In this document: piece after piece, positions 1 through 9,021 of the stretch
How the letters are laid out: every line of letters begins with the position of its first letter
How positions within the stretch are numbered: the first letter of the stretch is position 1
Assembly: GCF_016650815.1 (NCBI RefSeq)
Contig: NZ_JAEKEZ010000038.1
Location: forward strand, 62,001 to 126,000
From: Pseudomonas sp. TH31
GTDB lineage: Bacteria; Pseudomonadota; Gammaproteobacteria; Pseudomonadales; Pseudomonadaceae
Direction: 5' to 3'
DNA length: 64,000 bases
Notes under the pieces: generated by a model
Database searches by the model: none
Seen by the model: only the letters and a program-made list of their open reading frames with translations
What the model was told of the DNA's origin: nothing
Position numbers and translations under genes: made by a program

Positions 1-813
1 GTTCGGCTTGCGACCGACCGCTACCAGGACCTGATCCGTTTCAAGGTTCAGCACGTCGCCATTCGGGTCAAGAACTTGAAGTGTTTTTTTATCAGAATCA
101 AAGCCTTGCACGCTGTGCTTCAAGTAAAGCGTCACGCCAAGTTGCTTGAGCGCTTCGTGCACCGGCTGAGTCAATTCGGCGTCGTAGGCCGGCAGGATGC
201 GATCCTGAGCCTCGACCACACTGACTTCGGCGCCGAGCTTGCGATAGGCGATCCCGAGCTCCAGACCGATGTAACCGCCACCGACTACGATCAGCCGTTC
301 AGGCACGCTTTTCGGCGCCAGGGCTTCGGTGGAAGAGATGATCGGCCCGCCAATCGGCAGCATCGGCAGGTGCACACTCTTGGAACCGGTGGCCAGTACC
401 AGGTGCTCGCACTGAATCCGCGTGTCGCCGACTTCAACGGTTTTACCGTCGATCACCTTCGCCCAGCCTTGAACAACCTGGACTTTGTGCTTCTTCAATA
501 GCGCCGAAACGCCAGTGGTCAGGCGATCAACGATGCCGTCCTTCCACTCGACGCTTTTAGTGATGTCGAGGGTTGGCGCCGAAACGCTGATGCCCAGGGC
601 TGAATGCTGACTGTGGTGCTGCGTCTGGTGAAACTGCTCGGCGACGTGAATCAGCGCCTTCGATGGAATGCAGCCGATGTTCAGGCAGGTACCGCCCAAC
701 GATTCGCCTTCCACCAGGATGGTCGAAATACCCAACTGACCGGCACGAATCGCCGTCACATAACCGCCAGGGCCGCCGCCGATGATCAGCAGCGTGGTGT
801 TCAGAGTTTGCAT
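1..813 (-). CDS. lpdV: Dihydrolipoyl dehydrogenase E3 of the branched-chain keto-acid complex (C-terminus outside window)
   Basis: This is the FAD- and NAD-linked E3 subunit, which reoxidises the lipoyl groups of the BkdB E2 core. The visible 271 residues open with the FAD-binding motif GGGPGGY and the redox-disulfide segment GGTCLNIGCIPSKAL. A second glycine-rich motif, VVGGGYIGLELG, follows in the NAD-binding domain. The rest of the protein (NAD domain end and dimer interface) lies beyond base 1. The ATG at 811-813 is 3 bp from the bkdB stop, so it is the last gene of the operon. LpdV rather than the housekeeping E3 is inferred from this position. Confidence 0.93.
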   Translation of the reverse strand, partial: MQTLNTTLLIIGGGPGGYVTAIRAGQLGISTILVEGESLGGTCLNIGCIPSKALIHVAEQFHQTQHHSQHSALGISVSAPTLDITKSVEWKDGIVDRLTTGVSALLKKHKVQVVQGWAKVIDGKTVEVGDTRIQCEHLVLATGSKSVHLPMLPIGGPIISSTEALAPKSVPERLIVVGGGYIGLELGIAYRKLGAEVSVVEAQDRILPAYDAELTQPVHEALKQLGVTLYLKHSVQGFDSDKKTLQVLDPNGDVLNLETDQVLVAVGRKPN

Positions 814-816
814 CAC

Positions 817-2088
817 TTACTCCACAAACAAGGTTGCGGGTTGTTCGAGCAAGCCACGAATGGCCTGGATGAATTGCGCCGCGTCCATGCCATCGACCAC
901 CCGGTGATCGAAGGAACTGGAGAGGTTCATCATCTTGCGAATCACGATCTGGCCTTTGACCACCATCGGACGTTCGACGATTTTGTTCACGCCGACGATC
1001 GCCACTTCAGGCAGGTTCAGCACTGGAGTGCTGACGATACCGCCCAACGCGCCAAGGCTGGTCAGGGTGATCGATGAGCCGGACAACTCATCGCGGCTGG
1101 CCTTGCCATTGCGCGCAGCGGTGGCCAAGCGTGAGATTTCCGAGGCGCTGTCCCACAAGCTGCGAGCTTCGGCGTGACGCACCACCGGCACCATCAAACC
1201 GATATCGCTTTGCGTGGCAACGCCGACATGCACCGCGCCGAGGCGGGTGATGACTTGGGCTTCGTCGTCGTAACGGGCATTGATCTGCGGGAAGTCGCGC
1301 AGGGCAACGACCAGGGCGCGGACCAGGAACGGCAGCAACGTCAGCTTGCCGCGGCTCGCGCCATGTTTTTCGTTCAGGTGTGCGCGCAGTTCTTCCACGG
1401 CGGTGACGTCGATTTCCTCGACATAACTGAAGTGGGCCGCGCGTTGGGTGGCGTCCTGCATGCGCTGGGCGATCTTGCGGCGCATGCCGATCACCGGGAT
1501 TTGCTCTTCGTCGCTACGCCGGGCGTAAGCGGCGGTAGCGGTCGAGGCATTCGACTGACCCTCGGCCAGGTAGGCGTCGAGGTCTTCGTGCAGTACGCGA
1601 CCGGCAGGGCCGGTGCCACGCACCAGACGCAACTGGATGCCGAGGTCCAGCGCATGTTTACGTACGGCCGGGGAGGCCAGCGGACGTTCATCGGCGTCAC
1701 GGGCAACCATCGGGCCCTGACAAACCGCAGTACGAGGCGCTGCTACGGGCTTGCTTGCAGCTACGACTTCAACTTTAGGAGGCGCCGCAACCGGTGCTTC
1801 TTTCACCGCAGCCGCAGGCTGCGAGGACGCTTTAAAGTTGCCCGCGCCTTCAACTTCAATGCTGATCAAAATGCTGCCAACCGCCATGACTTCGCCAGGC
1901 ACACCGCCCAGGGAGATGACCTTGCCATGCACCGGCGAAGGGATGTCTACCATCGCCTTGTCGGTCATCACATCGGCCAGCACCTGATCTTCGACAACCA
2001 TGTCGCCAACCTTGACGTGCCACACCGACAATTCTACTTCTGCAATGCCTTCGCCAATGTCCGGCATTTTAATAACGTGCGTGCCCAT
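817..2088 (-). CDS. bkdB: Branched-chain alpha-keto acid dehydrogenase E2, dihydrolipoyl acyltransferase
   Basis: This 423-residue E2 core transfers the branched acyl group from E1 to CoA. It has a single N-terminal lipoyl domain (lipoylated Lys in DVMTDKAMVDI, about residue 44), an Ala/Pro-rich linker, a peripheral-subunit-binding domain (ASPAVRKHALDLGIQL, around 137-152) and a C-terminal catalytic domain. That domain carries the signature SFDHRVVDGMDAAQF with the catalytic His. Length and domain order match Pseudomonas BkdB. It abuts bkdA2 with no gap, which indicates translational coupling. Confidence 0.95.
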   Translation of the reverse strand: MGTHVIKMPDIGEGIAEVELSVWHVKVGDMVVEDQVLADVMTDKAMVDIPSPVHGKVISLGGVPGEVMAVGSILISIEVEGAGNFKASSQPAAAVKEAPVAAPPKVEVVAASKPVAAPRTAVCQGPMVARDADERPLASPAVRKHALDLGIQLRLVRGTGPAGRVLHEDLDAYLAEGQSNASTATAAYARRSDEEQIPVIGMRRKIAQRMQDATQRAAHFSYVEEIDVTAVEELRAHLNEKHGASRGKLTLLPFLVRALVVALRDFPQINARYDDEAQVITRLGAVHVGVATQSDIGLMVPVVRHAEARSLWDSASEISRLATAARNGKASRDELSGSSITLTSLGALGGIVSTPVLNLPEVAIVGVNKIVERPMVVKGQIVIRKMMNLSSSFDHRVVDGMDAAQFIQAIRGLLEQPATLFVE

Positions 2089-3147
2089 TCAGACCTCCAT
2101 AACCCGTTTCAACGCCGCGCCCACTCGGGACGGACCAGGGAAATACGCCCACTCTTGCGCGTGCGGGTAGGGGGTGTCCCAACCGGTGACGCGTTCGATC
2201 GGCGCTTCCAGGTAGTGGAAGCAATGTTCCTGCACCAGCGCGACCAGTTCCGCGCCGAAACCGCAGGTGCGGGTGGCTTCGTGAACGATCACGCAACGGC
2301 CGGTTTTCTTGACCGACTTGACGATGGTGTCCAGGTCCAGCGGCCACAGGCTGCGCAGGTCGATGACTTCGGCGTCGACACCGCTTTCTTCAGCGGCGAC
2401 TTGCGACACGTAAACCGTGGTGCCGTAGGTCAGGATGGTCACGTCCTTGCCTGGGCGGGCGATGGCGGCAACGTCCAGCGGCACGGTGTAGTAACCGTCT
2501 GGCACTTGTGCGGCCGGGTGTTTCGACCATGGGGTTACCGGGCGGTCGTGGTGGCCGTCGAACGGGCCGTTGTACAGGCGTTTTGGCTCAAGGAAAATCA
2601 CCGGGTCATCGTTTTCGATGGAGGCGATCAGCAAGCCTTTGGCGTCGTAAGGGTTGGACGGCATGACCGTGCGCAATCCGCAGACCTGGGTGAACATCGC
2701 CTCGATACTTTGGCTGTGGGTCTGGCCACCGTAGATGCCGCCGCCACAAGGCATGCGCAGGGTCATCGGCGCGGTGAACTCGCCGGCCGAGCGATAGCGC
2801 AGGCGCGCGGCTTCGGAAATGATCTGGTCGGATGCCGGATAAACGTAATCGGCGAACTGAATCTCGGCCACCGGCCGCAGACCGTAGGCGCCCATGCCGA
2901 CGGCGACGCCGACGATCCCGCTTTCGGAGATCGGCGCATCGAACACTCGGGAGGTGCCGTACTTGCTTTGCAAACCTTCGGTGCAGCGGAACACGCCGCC
3001 GAAGTAACCCACGTCCTGGCCGAACACCACGACGTTGTCGTCGCGCTCAAGCATCACGTCCATGGCCGAGCGCAGGGCCTGGATCATGGTCATGGTGGTC
3101 GTGGTCATGGCGGTTTCCAGCTCGATATGGTTGTTGTGGTCGTTCAT
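2089..3147 (-). CDS. bkdA2: Branched-chain alpha-keto acid dehydrogenase E1 beta subunit
   Basis: This 352-residue beta subunit forms the alpha2beta2 thiamine-diphosphate decarboxylase with BkdA1. Typical transketolase-like pyrimidine-domain blocks are visible: GQDVGYFGGVF, FDAPISESGIVGVAVGMG and EIQFADYVYPASDQIISE. The C-terminal transketolase domain carries EVIDLRSLWPLD and VIVHEATRTCGFGAEL. It begins one base after the bkdA1 stop and is followed directly by bkdB. A downstream Met near residue 14 (before TTTTMTMIQALRSAM) is a possible alternative start. Confidence 0.94.
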   Translation of the reverse strand: MNDHNNHIELETAMTTTTMTMIQALRSAMDVMLERDDNVVVFGQDVGYFGGVFRCTEGLQSKYGTSRVFDAPISESGIVGVAVGMGAYGLRPVAEIQFADYVYPASDQIISEAARLRYRSAGEFTAPMTLRMPCGGGIYGGQTHSQSIEAMFTQVCGLRTVMPSNPYDAKGLLIASIENDDPVIFLEPKRLYNGPFDGHHDRPVTPWSKHPAAQVPDGYYTVPLDVAAIARPGKDVTILTYGTTVYVSQVAAEESGVDAEVIDLRSLWPLDLDTIVKSVKKTGRCVIVHEATRTCGFGAELVALVQEHCFHYLEAPIERVTGWDTPYPHAQEWAYFPGPSRVGAALKRVMEV

Positions 3148-3148
3148 G

Positions 3149-4383
3149 TCAGATCCCCAACTCTTGACGCTGGCGCTTCAAGTGCTCCGGCATCTCTTTG
3201 TAGACGTCTTCGAACATGGTCGCGGCGCTTGGCGTCTGGCCACCGGCGAGGGTGCCGTACTGCTCGGCTTCTTTCTGTGCGGCGATCACTTCGGCTTCCA
3301 GTTCGGCGCTGACGGCGGTGTGTTCCTCTTCGGACCACTGGCCGATTTTCACCAGGTGCTGCTTGAGGCGCGCAATCGGGTCGCCCAACGGGAAGTGGCT
3401 CCAGTCGTCGGCAGGGCGGTATTTCGAAGGGTCATCGGAGGTCGAGTGCGGGCCGGCGCGGTAGGTGACCCATTCGATCATGGTCGGGCCGAGGTTGCGG
3501 CGCGCGCGTTCGGCGGCCCAGGCAGAGGCGGCGTAGACCGCGACGAAATCGTTGCCATCAACCCGCAGGGAGGCGATGCCGCAGCCGACGCCACGACCGG
3601 CGAACGTGGTGGCTTCACCCCCGGCAATTGCCTGGAACGTGGAGATCGCCCACTGGTTGTTGACCACGTTGAGGATTACTGGTGCCCGGTAAACGTGGGC
3701 GAAGGTGAGGGCGGTGTGGAAGTCCGATTCAGCGGTGGCGCCGTCACCGATCCAGGCCGAAGCGATTTTGGTGTCGCCCTTGATCGCCGATGCCATGCCC
3801 CAGCCCACACCCTGTACGAACTGGGTGGCGAGGTTGCCGGAAATGGTGAAGAAACCGTGATCGCGTACCGAGTACATGATCGGCAACTGACGACCCTTGA
3901 GCGGATCGCGCTCGTTGGACAGCAGTTGGCAGATCAGGTCCACCAGCGGCACTTCGCGGGCCATCAGGATGCTTTGCTGACGGTAGGTGGGGAAGCACAT
4001 GTCGTCGATGTTCAAGGCCAGGGCCTGGGCGCTGCCGATGGCTTCTTCGCCAAGGCTTTGCATGTAGAACGACATTTTTTCTGACGCTGGGCGACCACCA
4101 TGCGGTTGTCGAAAATCCGCGTCTTGAGCATGGCGCGCATGCCTTTGCGCAGGATCTCGACCGGGACGCCTTCAGCCCACGGACCGAGGGCATTGCCCTG
4201 GTCGTCGAGCACGCGAATCAGGCCCTTGGCCAGATCAGCCGTGTCGGCCGGTTCAACGTCGATTGGGGGTTTGCGCACCGTACCGGCGTCAGTCAGCCGC
4301 AGGTAGGAGAAGTCGGTTTTGCAGCCTGGGCGGCCCGACGGTTCGGGCACGTGCAACTGCAGCGGTTCATACGCTTGGTTCAT
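3149..4383 (-). CDS. bkdA1: Branched-chain alpha-keto acid dehydrogenase E1 alpha subunit, apparent frameshift
   Basis: This is the thiamine-diphosphate-binding E1 alpha subunit that decarboxylates branched-chain 2-oxoacids. Two overlapping reading frames together give the full family length, about 411 residues. The first runs from the ATG at 4383 (MNQAYEPLQLHVPEP) to RMVVAQRQKK; the second resumes at MSFYMQSLGEEAIGSAQ and contains the ThDP motif region GDGATAESDFHTALTF. The break is at an A6 run on the coding strand (T6 at 4075-4080). One extra A restores a single frame. A sequencing contraction is most likely; real -1 slippage on the A run would give the same product and cannot be excluded. 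The gene is divergent from bkdR. Confidence 0.9.
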
Positions 4384-4569
4384 GGCTTCTACGCTCGATC
4401 TTGTGAATTTCTTGTAGTGAGCTGGCAGTCCTTCCACGGATGATGGAAATCTTGTCCTACAAACATCATAGGCCCGGCGCAGGAGAATATTTCTCTCTGT
4501 TTCGTTGCGTTGGCGGTCATTTGAGGATAAAAAATCTGCATAAACAAAAATAACAGGTGGTTTTGTCTC
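4384..4569. promoter_or_regulatory. bkdA1-bkdR divergent promoter region
   Basis: A 186-bp AT-rich spacer lies between the divergent bkd operon and bkdR. In P. putida the BkdR protein activates bkd from such a spacer, which is known biology for the family. I see AT-rich blocks near 4485-4560 but no clean palindrome that I can assign as the BkdR site. Confidence 0.5.
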
Positions 4570-5058
4570 ATGCGCAAACTGGACCGTACCGATATCGGCA
4601 TTCTCAACAGCCTTCAGGAGAACGCCCGCATCACCAACGCCGAGCTCGCACGCTCGGTCAACCTGTCGCCGACACCGTGCTTTAACCGGGTCAAGGCGAT
4701 GGAGGAATTAGGGCTGATTCGCGAGCAAGTCACGCTGCTGGACGCCGACCTGCTGGGGCTGCATGTGAATGTGTTCATTCATGTCAGCCTGGAGAAGCAG
4801 GTGGAAGAGGCGCTGGCGCATTTCGAAGAGGCGATTTCGGATCGCCCGGAAGTGATGGAGTGTTATTTGATGGCCGGCGACCCGGATTATCTGATCCGGG
4901 TGTTGGTGCCGACCATTCAGTCGCTGGAGCGCTTCATGATGGACTTCCTGACCAAAGTCCCCGGTGTCGCCAACATCCGCTCGAGCTTTGCGCTCAAGCA
5001 AGTGCGCTACAAGACGGCGCTGCCGTTGCCGGCGAATGGCTTGACCCTTGGCGCCTAA
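4570..5058 (+). CDS. bkdR: Lrp/AsnC-family regulator of the bkd operon
   Basis: This 162-residue Lrp-type regulator has an N-terminal winged helix-turn-helix (MRKLDRTDIGILNSLQENAR through LSPTPCFNRVKAMEELG, residues 1-50). A RAM effector-binding domain follows (VMECYLMAGDPDYLIRVLV, about 96-114). It sits divergently beside bkdA1, as BkdR does in other Pseudomonas, where it activates the operon in response to L-branched amino acids. Start chosen at ATG 4570, right after GGTGGTTTTGTCTC. Function is inferred from family and position. Confidence 0.92.
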   Translation: MRKLDRTDIGILNSLQENARITNAELARSVNLSPTPCFNRVKAMEELGLIREQVTLLDADLLGLHVNVFIHVSLEKQVEEALAHFEEAISDRPEVMECYLMAGDPDYLIRVLVPTIQSLERFMMDFLTKVPGVANIRSSFALKQVRYKTALPLPANGLTLGA

Positions 5059-5066
5059 ACACAACC

Positions 5067-5233
5067 CCCGTAGCAGCTGTCGAGCACCGCGAGGCAGCGT
5101 TCGGCGCGGGCCGCGATCGGACGAAGCCGTCGTAATCCATCCCACGCGGTTTACCTGAAAGAACACGGTCGCTGATTTTACGACGGCTTCGCCGCCGAAC
5201 GCTGCCTCGCGGTGCTCGACAGCTGCTACGGGT
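5067..5233. repeat. REP doublet (REPIN), type GTAGCAGCTGTCGAGC
   Basis: Two REP arms face each other: CCCGTAGCAGCTGTCGAGCA at the left and its inverse complement ending GCTCGACAGCTGCTACGGG at the right. The spacer is about 90 bp. It fills most of the bkdR-blh intergenic space. This REP class differs from the GTGGGAGC class elsewhere in the window. Confidence 0.85.
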
Positions 5234-5256
5234 CTACAGGGGGCGGGGTTAGGAGG

Positions 5257-6120
5257 TCAGAGTTTATTCAGGGGAATCTTCAGGTACGTCACGCCGTTAT
5301 CCTCGGCCGGCGGCATATTCCCCGCCCGCACATTCACCTGAATTGCCGGCAGCAACAGGTTCGGCATGCCCAACCCGGCATCGCGCAGGGTACGCATGGC
5401 GACGAACGCCGCCTCATCAATGCCGTCATGCACGTGGATGTTGCTCTTGCGTTGCTCACCCACCGTGGTTTGGCATTCAGGCTCGCGCCCCTCAGGCGGG
5501 TAGTCATGGCAAACGTAAAGCCGCACGCCAGCCGGGAAGGCCAGCAACGTGTGGATCGAGGCGAACATCTGGTTCGCATTGCCGCCCGGAAAGTCGCAAC
5601 GCGCGGTGCCGACATCCGGCATGAACAGCGTATCGCCTACCAGAATTACATCACCGTCGATCAAATAAGCCATGTCCGCCGGCGTGTGGCCGGGCACATG
5701 CAGGGCCGTGGCCTTGAGGTTGCCGATCATGAACGATTCGTTCGGCGCGAACAGGTGATCGAACTGCGAGCCATCCACACAAAATTCCGGCTCCAGATTG
5801 AACAGGGTCTTGAACACGCCCTGGACCTTGCTGATCGACTGCCCAATCGCAATCTTCCCGCCCAGTTCCCGGCGCAGATAGGGCGCGGCAGACAGGTGAT
5901 CGGCGTGGGCGTGGGTTTCCAGCAACCATTGCACCTGCAACTGGCGGGCGCGCACGAAGGCGATGATCCGGTCGGCCTGGACTGTCGCGGTGCGCCCGGC
6001 GGCCGGGTCGTAATCGAGCACGGTGTCGACAATCGCGCAGTGCCCGCCCGCCTGCTCGTAGACAACGTAGCTGTAGGTCGAAGAGGCGGGGTCGAGGAAG
6101 GCTTCAATCTGCGCGGACAT
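5257..6120 (-). CDS. Blh/ETHE1-type persulfide dioxygenase (MBL fold)
   Basis: This 287-residue metallo-beta-lactamase-fold protein has the metal-binding motif THAHADHL, the PGHTPADMAY histidine and the VGDTLFMPDVGTARCDFPGG block of persulfide dioxygenases. These iron enzymes oxidise glutathione persulfide to sulfite. It lies divergent to a BigR-type repressor and near sulfide:quinone reductase, which supports sulfur-persulfide detoxification over a generic hydrolase role. I chose the Met at 6120 (MSAQIEAFLDPAS), because upstream extension would cross the regulator promoter. Fe dependence and substrate are family knowledge, not seen directly. Confidence 0.88.
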   Translation of the reverse strand: MSAQIEAFLDPASSTYSYVVYEQAGGHCAIVDTVLDYDPAAGRTATVQADRIIAFVRARQLQVQWLLETHAHADHLSAAPYLRRELGGKIAIGQSISKVQGVFKTLFNLEPEFCVDGSQFDHLFAPNESFMIGNLKATALHVPGHTPADMAYLIDGDVILVGDTLFMPDVGTARCDFPGGNANQMFASIHTLLAFPAGVRLYVCHDYPPEGREPECQTTVGEQRKSNIHVHDGIDEAAFVAMRTLRDAGLGMPNLLLPAIQVNVRAGNMPPAEDNGVTYLKIPLNKL

Positions 6121-6170
6121 GGAATCGGACCTGTGAAAAGGGCGGGAAGACAGTAACCGGTTGCAACACT

Positions 6171-6186
6171 TTATGTTTACACATAA
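6171..6186. promoter_or_regulatory. Candidate BigR/SqrR operator
   Basis: The near-palindrome TTATGTTTACACATAA (14 of 16 positions symmetric) lies in the 103-bp spacer between the divergent dioxygenase and repressor genes. BigR-type repressors bind AT-rich palindromes in this kind of spacer and autoregulate. The assignment is inference from position and symmetry. Confidence 0.6.
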
Positions 6187-6223
6187 TGTCTGCAGCTTAA
6201 GTGACGTCGAAGGCATCCTGCAA

Positions 6224-6559
6224 ATGCAATCCAGTCTGACCGAATGTGAAGTCGCCCAATTGCGGGTATCGGCCTCCAAAGCTTGCGCGCTGCTCAAGGC
6301 TTTGGCCAATGAGGATCGCTTGCTGATTCTCTGCCAGTTGACCCAGGGCGAGCGCAACGTCGGCGAACTGGAAACCATGACCGGCGTACGCCAGCCCACA
6401 CTGTCCCAACAGCTGGGTATTTTGCGCGATGAAGGCCTGGTCGCGACCCGCCGCGAAGGCAAGTACATTTTCTATGGCCTGGCCAGTCATGAAGTGATTC
6501 AGGTAATGAAAACGCTGTCCGGCCTGTATTGCGGAGCGGTTCAAAAAAGCTGGGGTTAA
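6224..6559 (+). CDS. BigR/SqrR-type persulfide-sensing ArsR repressor
   Basis: This 111-residue ArsR-family winged-helix protein has its recognition region at VRQPTLSQQLGILRDEGLV (55-73). C37 (RLLILCQL) and C103 (SGLYCG) sit where BigR and SqrR carry the cysteine pair that forms a tetrasulfide and releases DNA. I chose ATG 6224 because an upstream in-frame ATG at 6161 would place the start before the operator and add 21 unconserved residues. It is divergent from the dioxygenase and precedes the quinone reductase. It probably represses the whole module. Confidence 0.87.
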   Translation: MQSSLTECEVAQLRVSASKACALLKALANEDRLLILCQLTQGERNVGELETMTGVRQPTLSQQLGILRDEGLVATRREGKYIFYGLASHEVIQVMKTLSGLYCGAVQKSWG

Positions 6560-6570
6560 CCACACCTTTA

Positions 6571-6715
6571 TGTAGCAGCTGGCGAAGCCTGCGTTCGGCT
6601 CGGGCCGCGTTCGGACGAAGCAGTCGTAAATCAGACAATGCGGTTTATCAGGAAGACCGCGTCGTCAGGGTTTACGACTGCTTCGTCCGAACGCAGGCTT
6701 CGCCAGCGGCTACAA
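6571..6715. repeat. REP doublet, type GTAGCAGCTGGCGAAGCC
   Basis: Inverted arms TGTAGCAGCTGGCGAAGCCT and its complement enclose a core containing GCTCGGGCCGCGTTCGGACG. It lies between bigR and the quinone reductase. Confidence 0.85.
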
Positions 6716-6771
6716 AGTAAGGGTGTGCCTGACCCAGCCACATGCGTGCAGCAGTAAAAAGGGAACAACCT

Positions 6772-8015
6772 ATGAACGATCAACACTGGGGCCCAACCAT
6801 CAGTGCAGACATCGTGGTGATAGGCGGCGGCACGGCAGGGATTGGTTTTGTCGCCAGCCTGCTCAAGCGCGATCCGTCGTTGAACATTACCGTTATCGAA
6901 CCCAGTGCCGAGCATTACTACCAACCGGCCTGGACCTTGGTCGGCGGTGGCGCCTACACGCTGGAAGACACCGTACGCCCGATGTCCAGCGTCATGCCGC
7001 GTCAAGCCACCTGGTTGCAGGCATCGGTCACTGACATCGCCGCCGACCGCCAGTACCTGACCCTCGACGACGGCCGCACCGTTGGCTATCAAAACCTCAT
7101 CGTCTGCCCCGGCCTGCGCCTGGCCTGGGAGAAGATCGAAGGCTTGCAGGAAGCCCTTGGCCAGCACGGTGTGACGTCCAATTACAGCTACCGGCACGCG
7201 GCCTACACCTGGGAACTGGTCAAGGGGTTGCGCGGCGGCAAGGCGATCTTCACCCAGCCACCGATCCCGATCAAATGTGCCGGAGCGCCGCAAAAGGCCT
7301 TGTACCTGTCCTGCGATCACTGGTTGAAAAGTGGTGTGCTGAACAAGATCGACGTCGAGTTCAACCTGGCCGGTGCCGCGTTGTTCGGTGTACCAACGTT
7401 CGTGCCGCCGCTGATGAAGTACATCGAAAAATACAACGCACGGCTGGCTTTCACCTCCAACCTGATCAAGGTGGATGGCCCGGCGAAAGCCGCGTGGTTT
7501 GAGGTCAAGGACGCTGCCGGTAACGTCACTGTCGAGGAAAAACCTTCGATATGCTGCACGTCGTGCCGCCGCAGGTTGCTCCGGATTTCATCCGGCAAAG
7601 CCCCTTGGCCGACGCCGCCGGCTGGTGCGAAGTGAACATGCACACGCTGCAACACGTGCGTTATCCCGAGGTCTTCGGCCTGGGCGATATCTGCTCCACC
7701 AGCAACGCGAAAACCGCTGCCGCCGTGCGCAAGCAGATCGTGGTGGTGGCCGAAAACCTGCTGGCCCTGCGCAAACAACAGCCGCTGCCGCTCAAGTACG
7801 ACGGCTACGGTTCGTGCCCGCTGACGGTGGAGAAGGGCAAAGTGATCCTCGCCGAGTTTGGCTATGCCGGCAAGTTGCTGCCGACCTTTCCTCTTGACCC
7901 GACCGTAGCCCGTCGTTCGGCCTGGTGGCTGAAGGCGAGCCTGCTGCCGTGGTTTTACTGGAACGGCATGCTCAAGGGCCGCGAATGGCTGACGGCTTTG
8001 TCCGAGGTCGATTGA
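6772..8015 (+). CDS. Sulfide:quinone oxidoreductase, apparent frameshift
   Basis: This flavoprotein oxidises sulfide and passes electrons to the quinone pool, making persulfide. Residues from MNDQHWGPTISADIVVIGGGTAGIGF show the FAD-binding Rossmann motif. The catalytic-cysteine regions are LIVCPGLRL, PIPIKCAGAPQKALYLS and, after the break, DICSTSNAKTAAAVRKQI. The first frame ends shortly after VEEKP; the second continues FDMLHVVPPQVAPDFI to a normal C-terminus. Restoring one A in the A5 run at 7548-7552 gives about 414 residues, the usual length for type I/II enzymes. It starts at ATG 6772 after AAAGGGAACAACCT. tauE follows 9 bp later. Confidence 0.88.
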
Positions 8016-8024
8016 GAGAACCCT

Positions 8025-8829
8025 ATGCTGCTGGCAAGTTTTTTGGTGTGCTGATGGGCCTGGTGCTCGGTTTGACCGGGGCCGGGGGCGGGATTCTGGC
8101 GGTGCCGGCGTTAGTGCTGGGGCTCGGCTGGAGCATGACGCAAGCGGCGCCGGTCGCATTATTTGCGGTGGGTAGCGCGGCGGCGGTCGGTGCCATCGAC
8201 GGTTTGCGCCACGGTCTGGTGCGCTATCGTGCGGCGCTGTTGATCGCTTTGCTGGGCGCACTGTTTTCGCCGCTGGGCATTTACTTTGCCCATCAGTTGC
8301 CGGAAAAATCCTGATGATCCTGTTCAGCCTGCTGATGGTCATGGTGGCCTGGCGGATGCTGCGCCGTGAACGCCAGGACGAAGGTCCGAACGACCATGGC
8401 CACGCCAACTGGGGCCAGAAGAACTGCATGCTCGATCAACAGACCGGCCGCTTTTCCTGGACCGCCAAATGCACCGCGACCCTGGCGGCACTCGGCGCGG
8501 TCACCGGGGTGGTATCGGGATTGCTGGGGGTGGGTGGCGGCTTTCTGATCGTCCCGGCGTTCAAGCAACTGACCGACGTGCAGATGCGCGGGATCATCGC
8601 CACGTCGTTGATGGTGATCAGCCTGATCTCGGCGATCGGCGTGATCGGCGCGTTTCATGCGGGCGTGCGGATCGACCGTTTGGGCGTGGCGTTTATCCTC
8701 GCCAGCATTGTCGGCATGGTCATGGGTCGCAAGCTGTGCGCCCTGGTGCCGGCCCGAACATTGCAAGTGGGCTTCGCCAGTGTCTGCGTCGTGGTTGCCG
8801 CTTACATGCTGTTTAAAGCGGGTCTCTAG
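8025..8829 (+). CDS. TauE/SafE-family sulfite or organosulfur exporter, two apparent frameshifts
   Basis: This polytopic membrane protein of about 268 residues is built from two homologous halves, GVLMGLVLGLTGAGGGIL and GAVTGVVSGLLGVGGGFLIVPAF, the hallmark of TauE/SafE. The reading frame breaks twice. The first break is at T6 8039-8044 (MLLASF then FGVLMG). The second is at A5 8304-8308 (HQLPEK then ILMILFSLL). Adding one base at each restores one protein. It is co-transcribed with sulfide:quinone reductase and probably exports sulfite made by the dioxygenase. Substrate is inferred from context. Confidence 0.85.
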
Positions 8830-8852
8830 CCGGCAGCCTGGTAAACGCAGAT

Positions 8853-8884
8853 CCACTGTGGGAGCAAGCCCGCTCCCACAGTGG
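8853..8884. terminator. Strong hairpin after tauE (single REP)
   Basis: Perfect 13-bp arms CCACTGTGGGAGC and GCTCCCACAGTGG are separated by AAGCCC. It is a solitary REP palindrome that may act as a transcription or mRNA-decay barrier after the sulfide operon. It lacks a T-tract, so intrinsic termination is uncertain. Confidence 0.6.
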
Positions 8885-9021
8885 AATTGTGGTGTCTGGT
8901 GGATTTTGCACAACCACTCTCATCCCATCGAAGCGCCTGACCGCTACCCAAGTAGCATACGTCCCGGCCCGCAGGCTTCGTACACTCGCACCTCATACAT
9001 GCGCACCTGCGGGAGGCGACG

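Noticed and set aside
1174..3312. 712-codon plus-strand open frame across bkdB and bkdA2
   Set aside because: Antisense shadow of high-GC genes; the translated sequence is low-complexity His/Gly/Arg-rich and the minus-strand proteins are unmistakable.
7317..8429. 370-codon minus-strand open frame over sqr and tauE
   Set aside because: No recognisable domain, and the plus-strand genes are well supported once two short runs are corrected.
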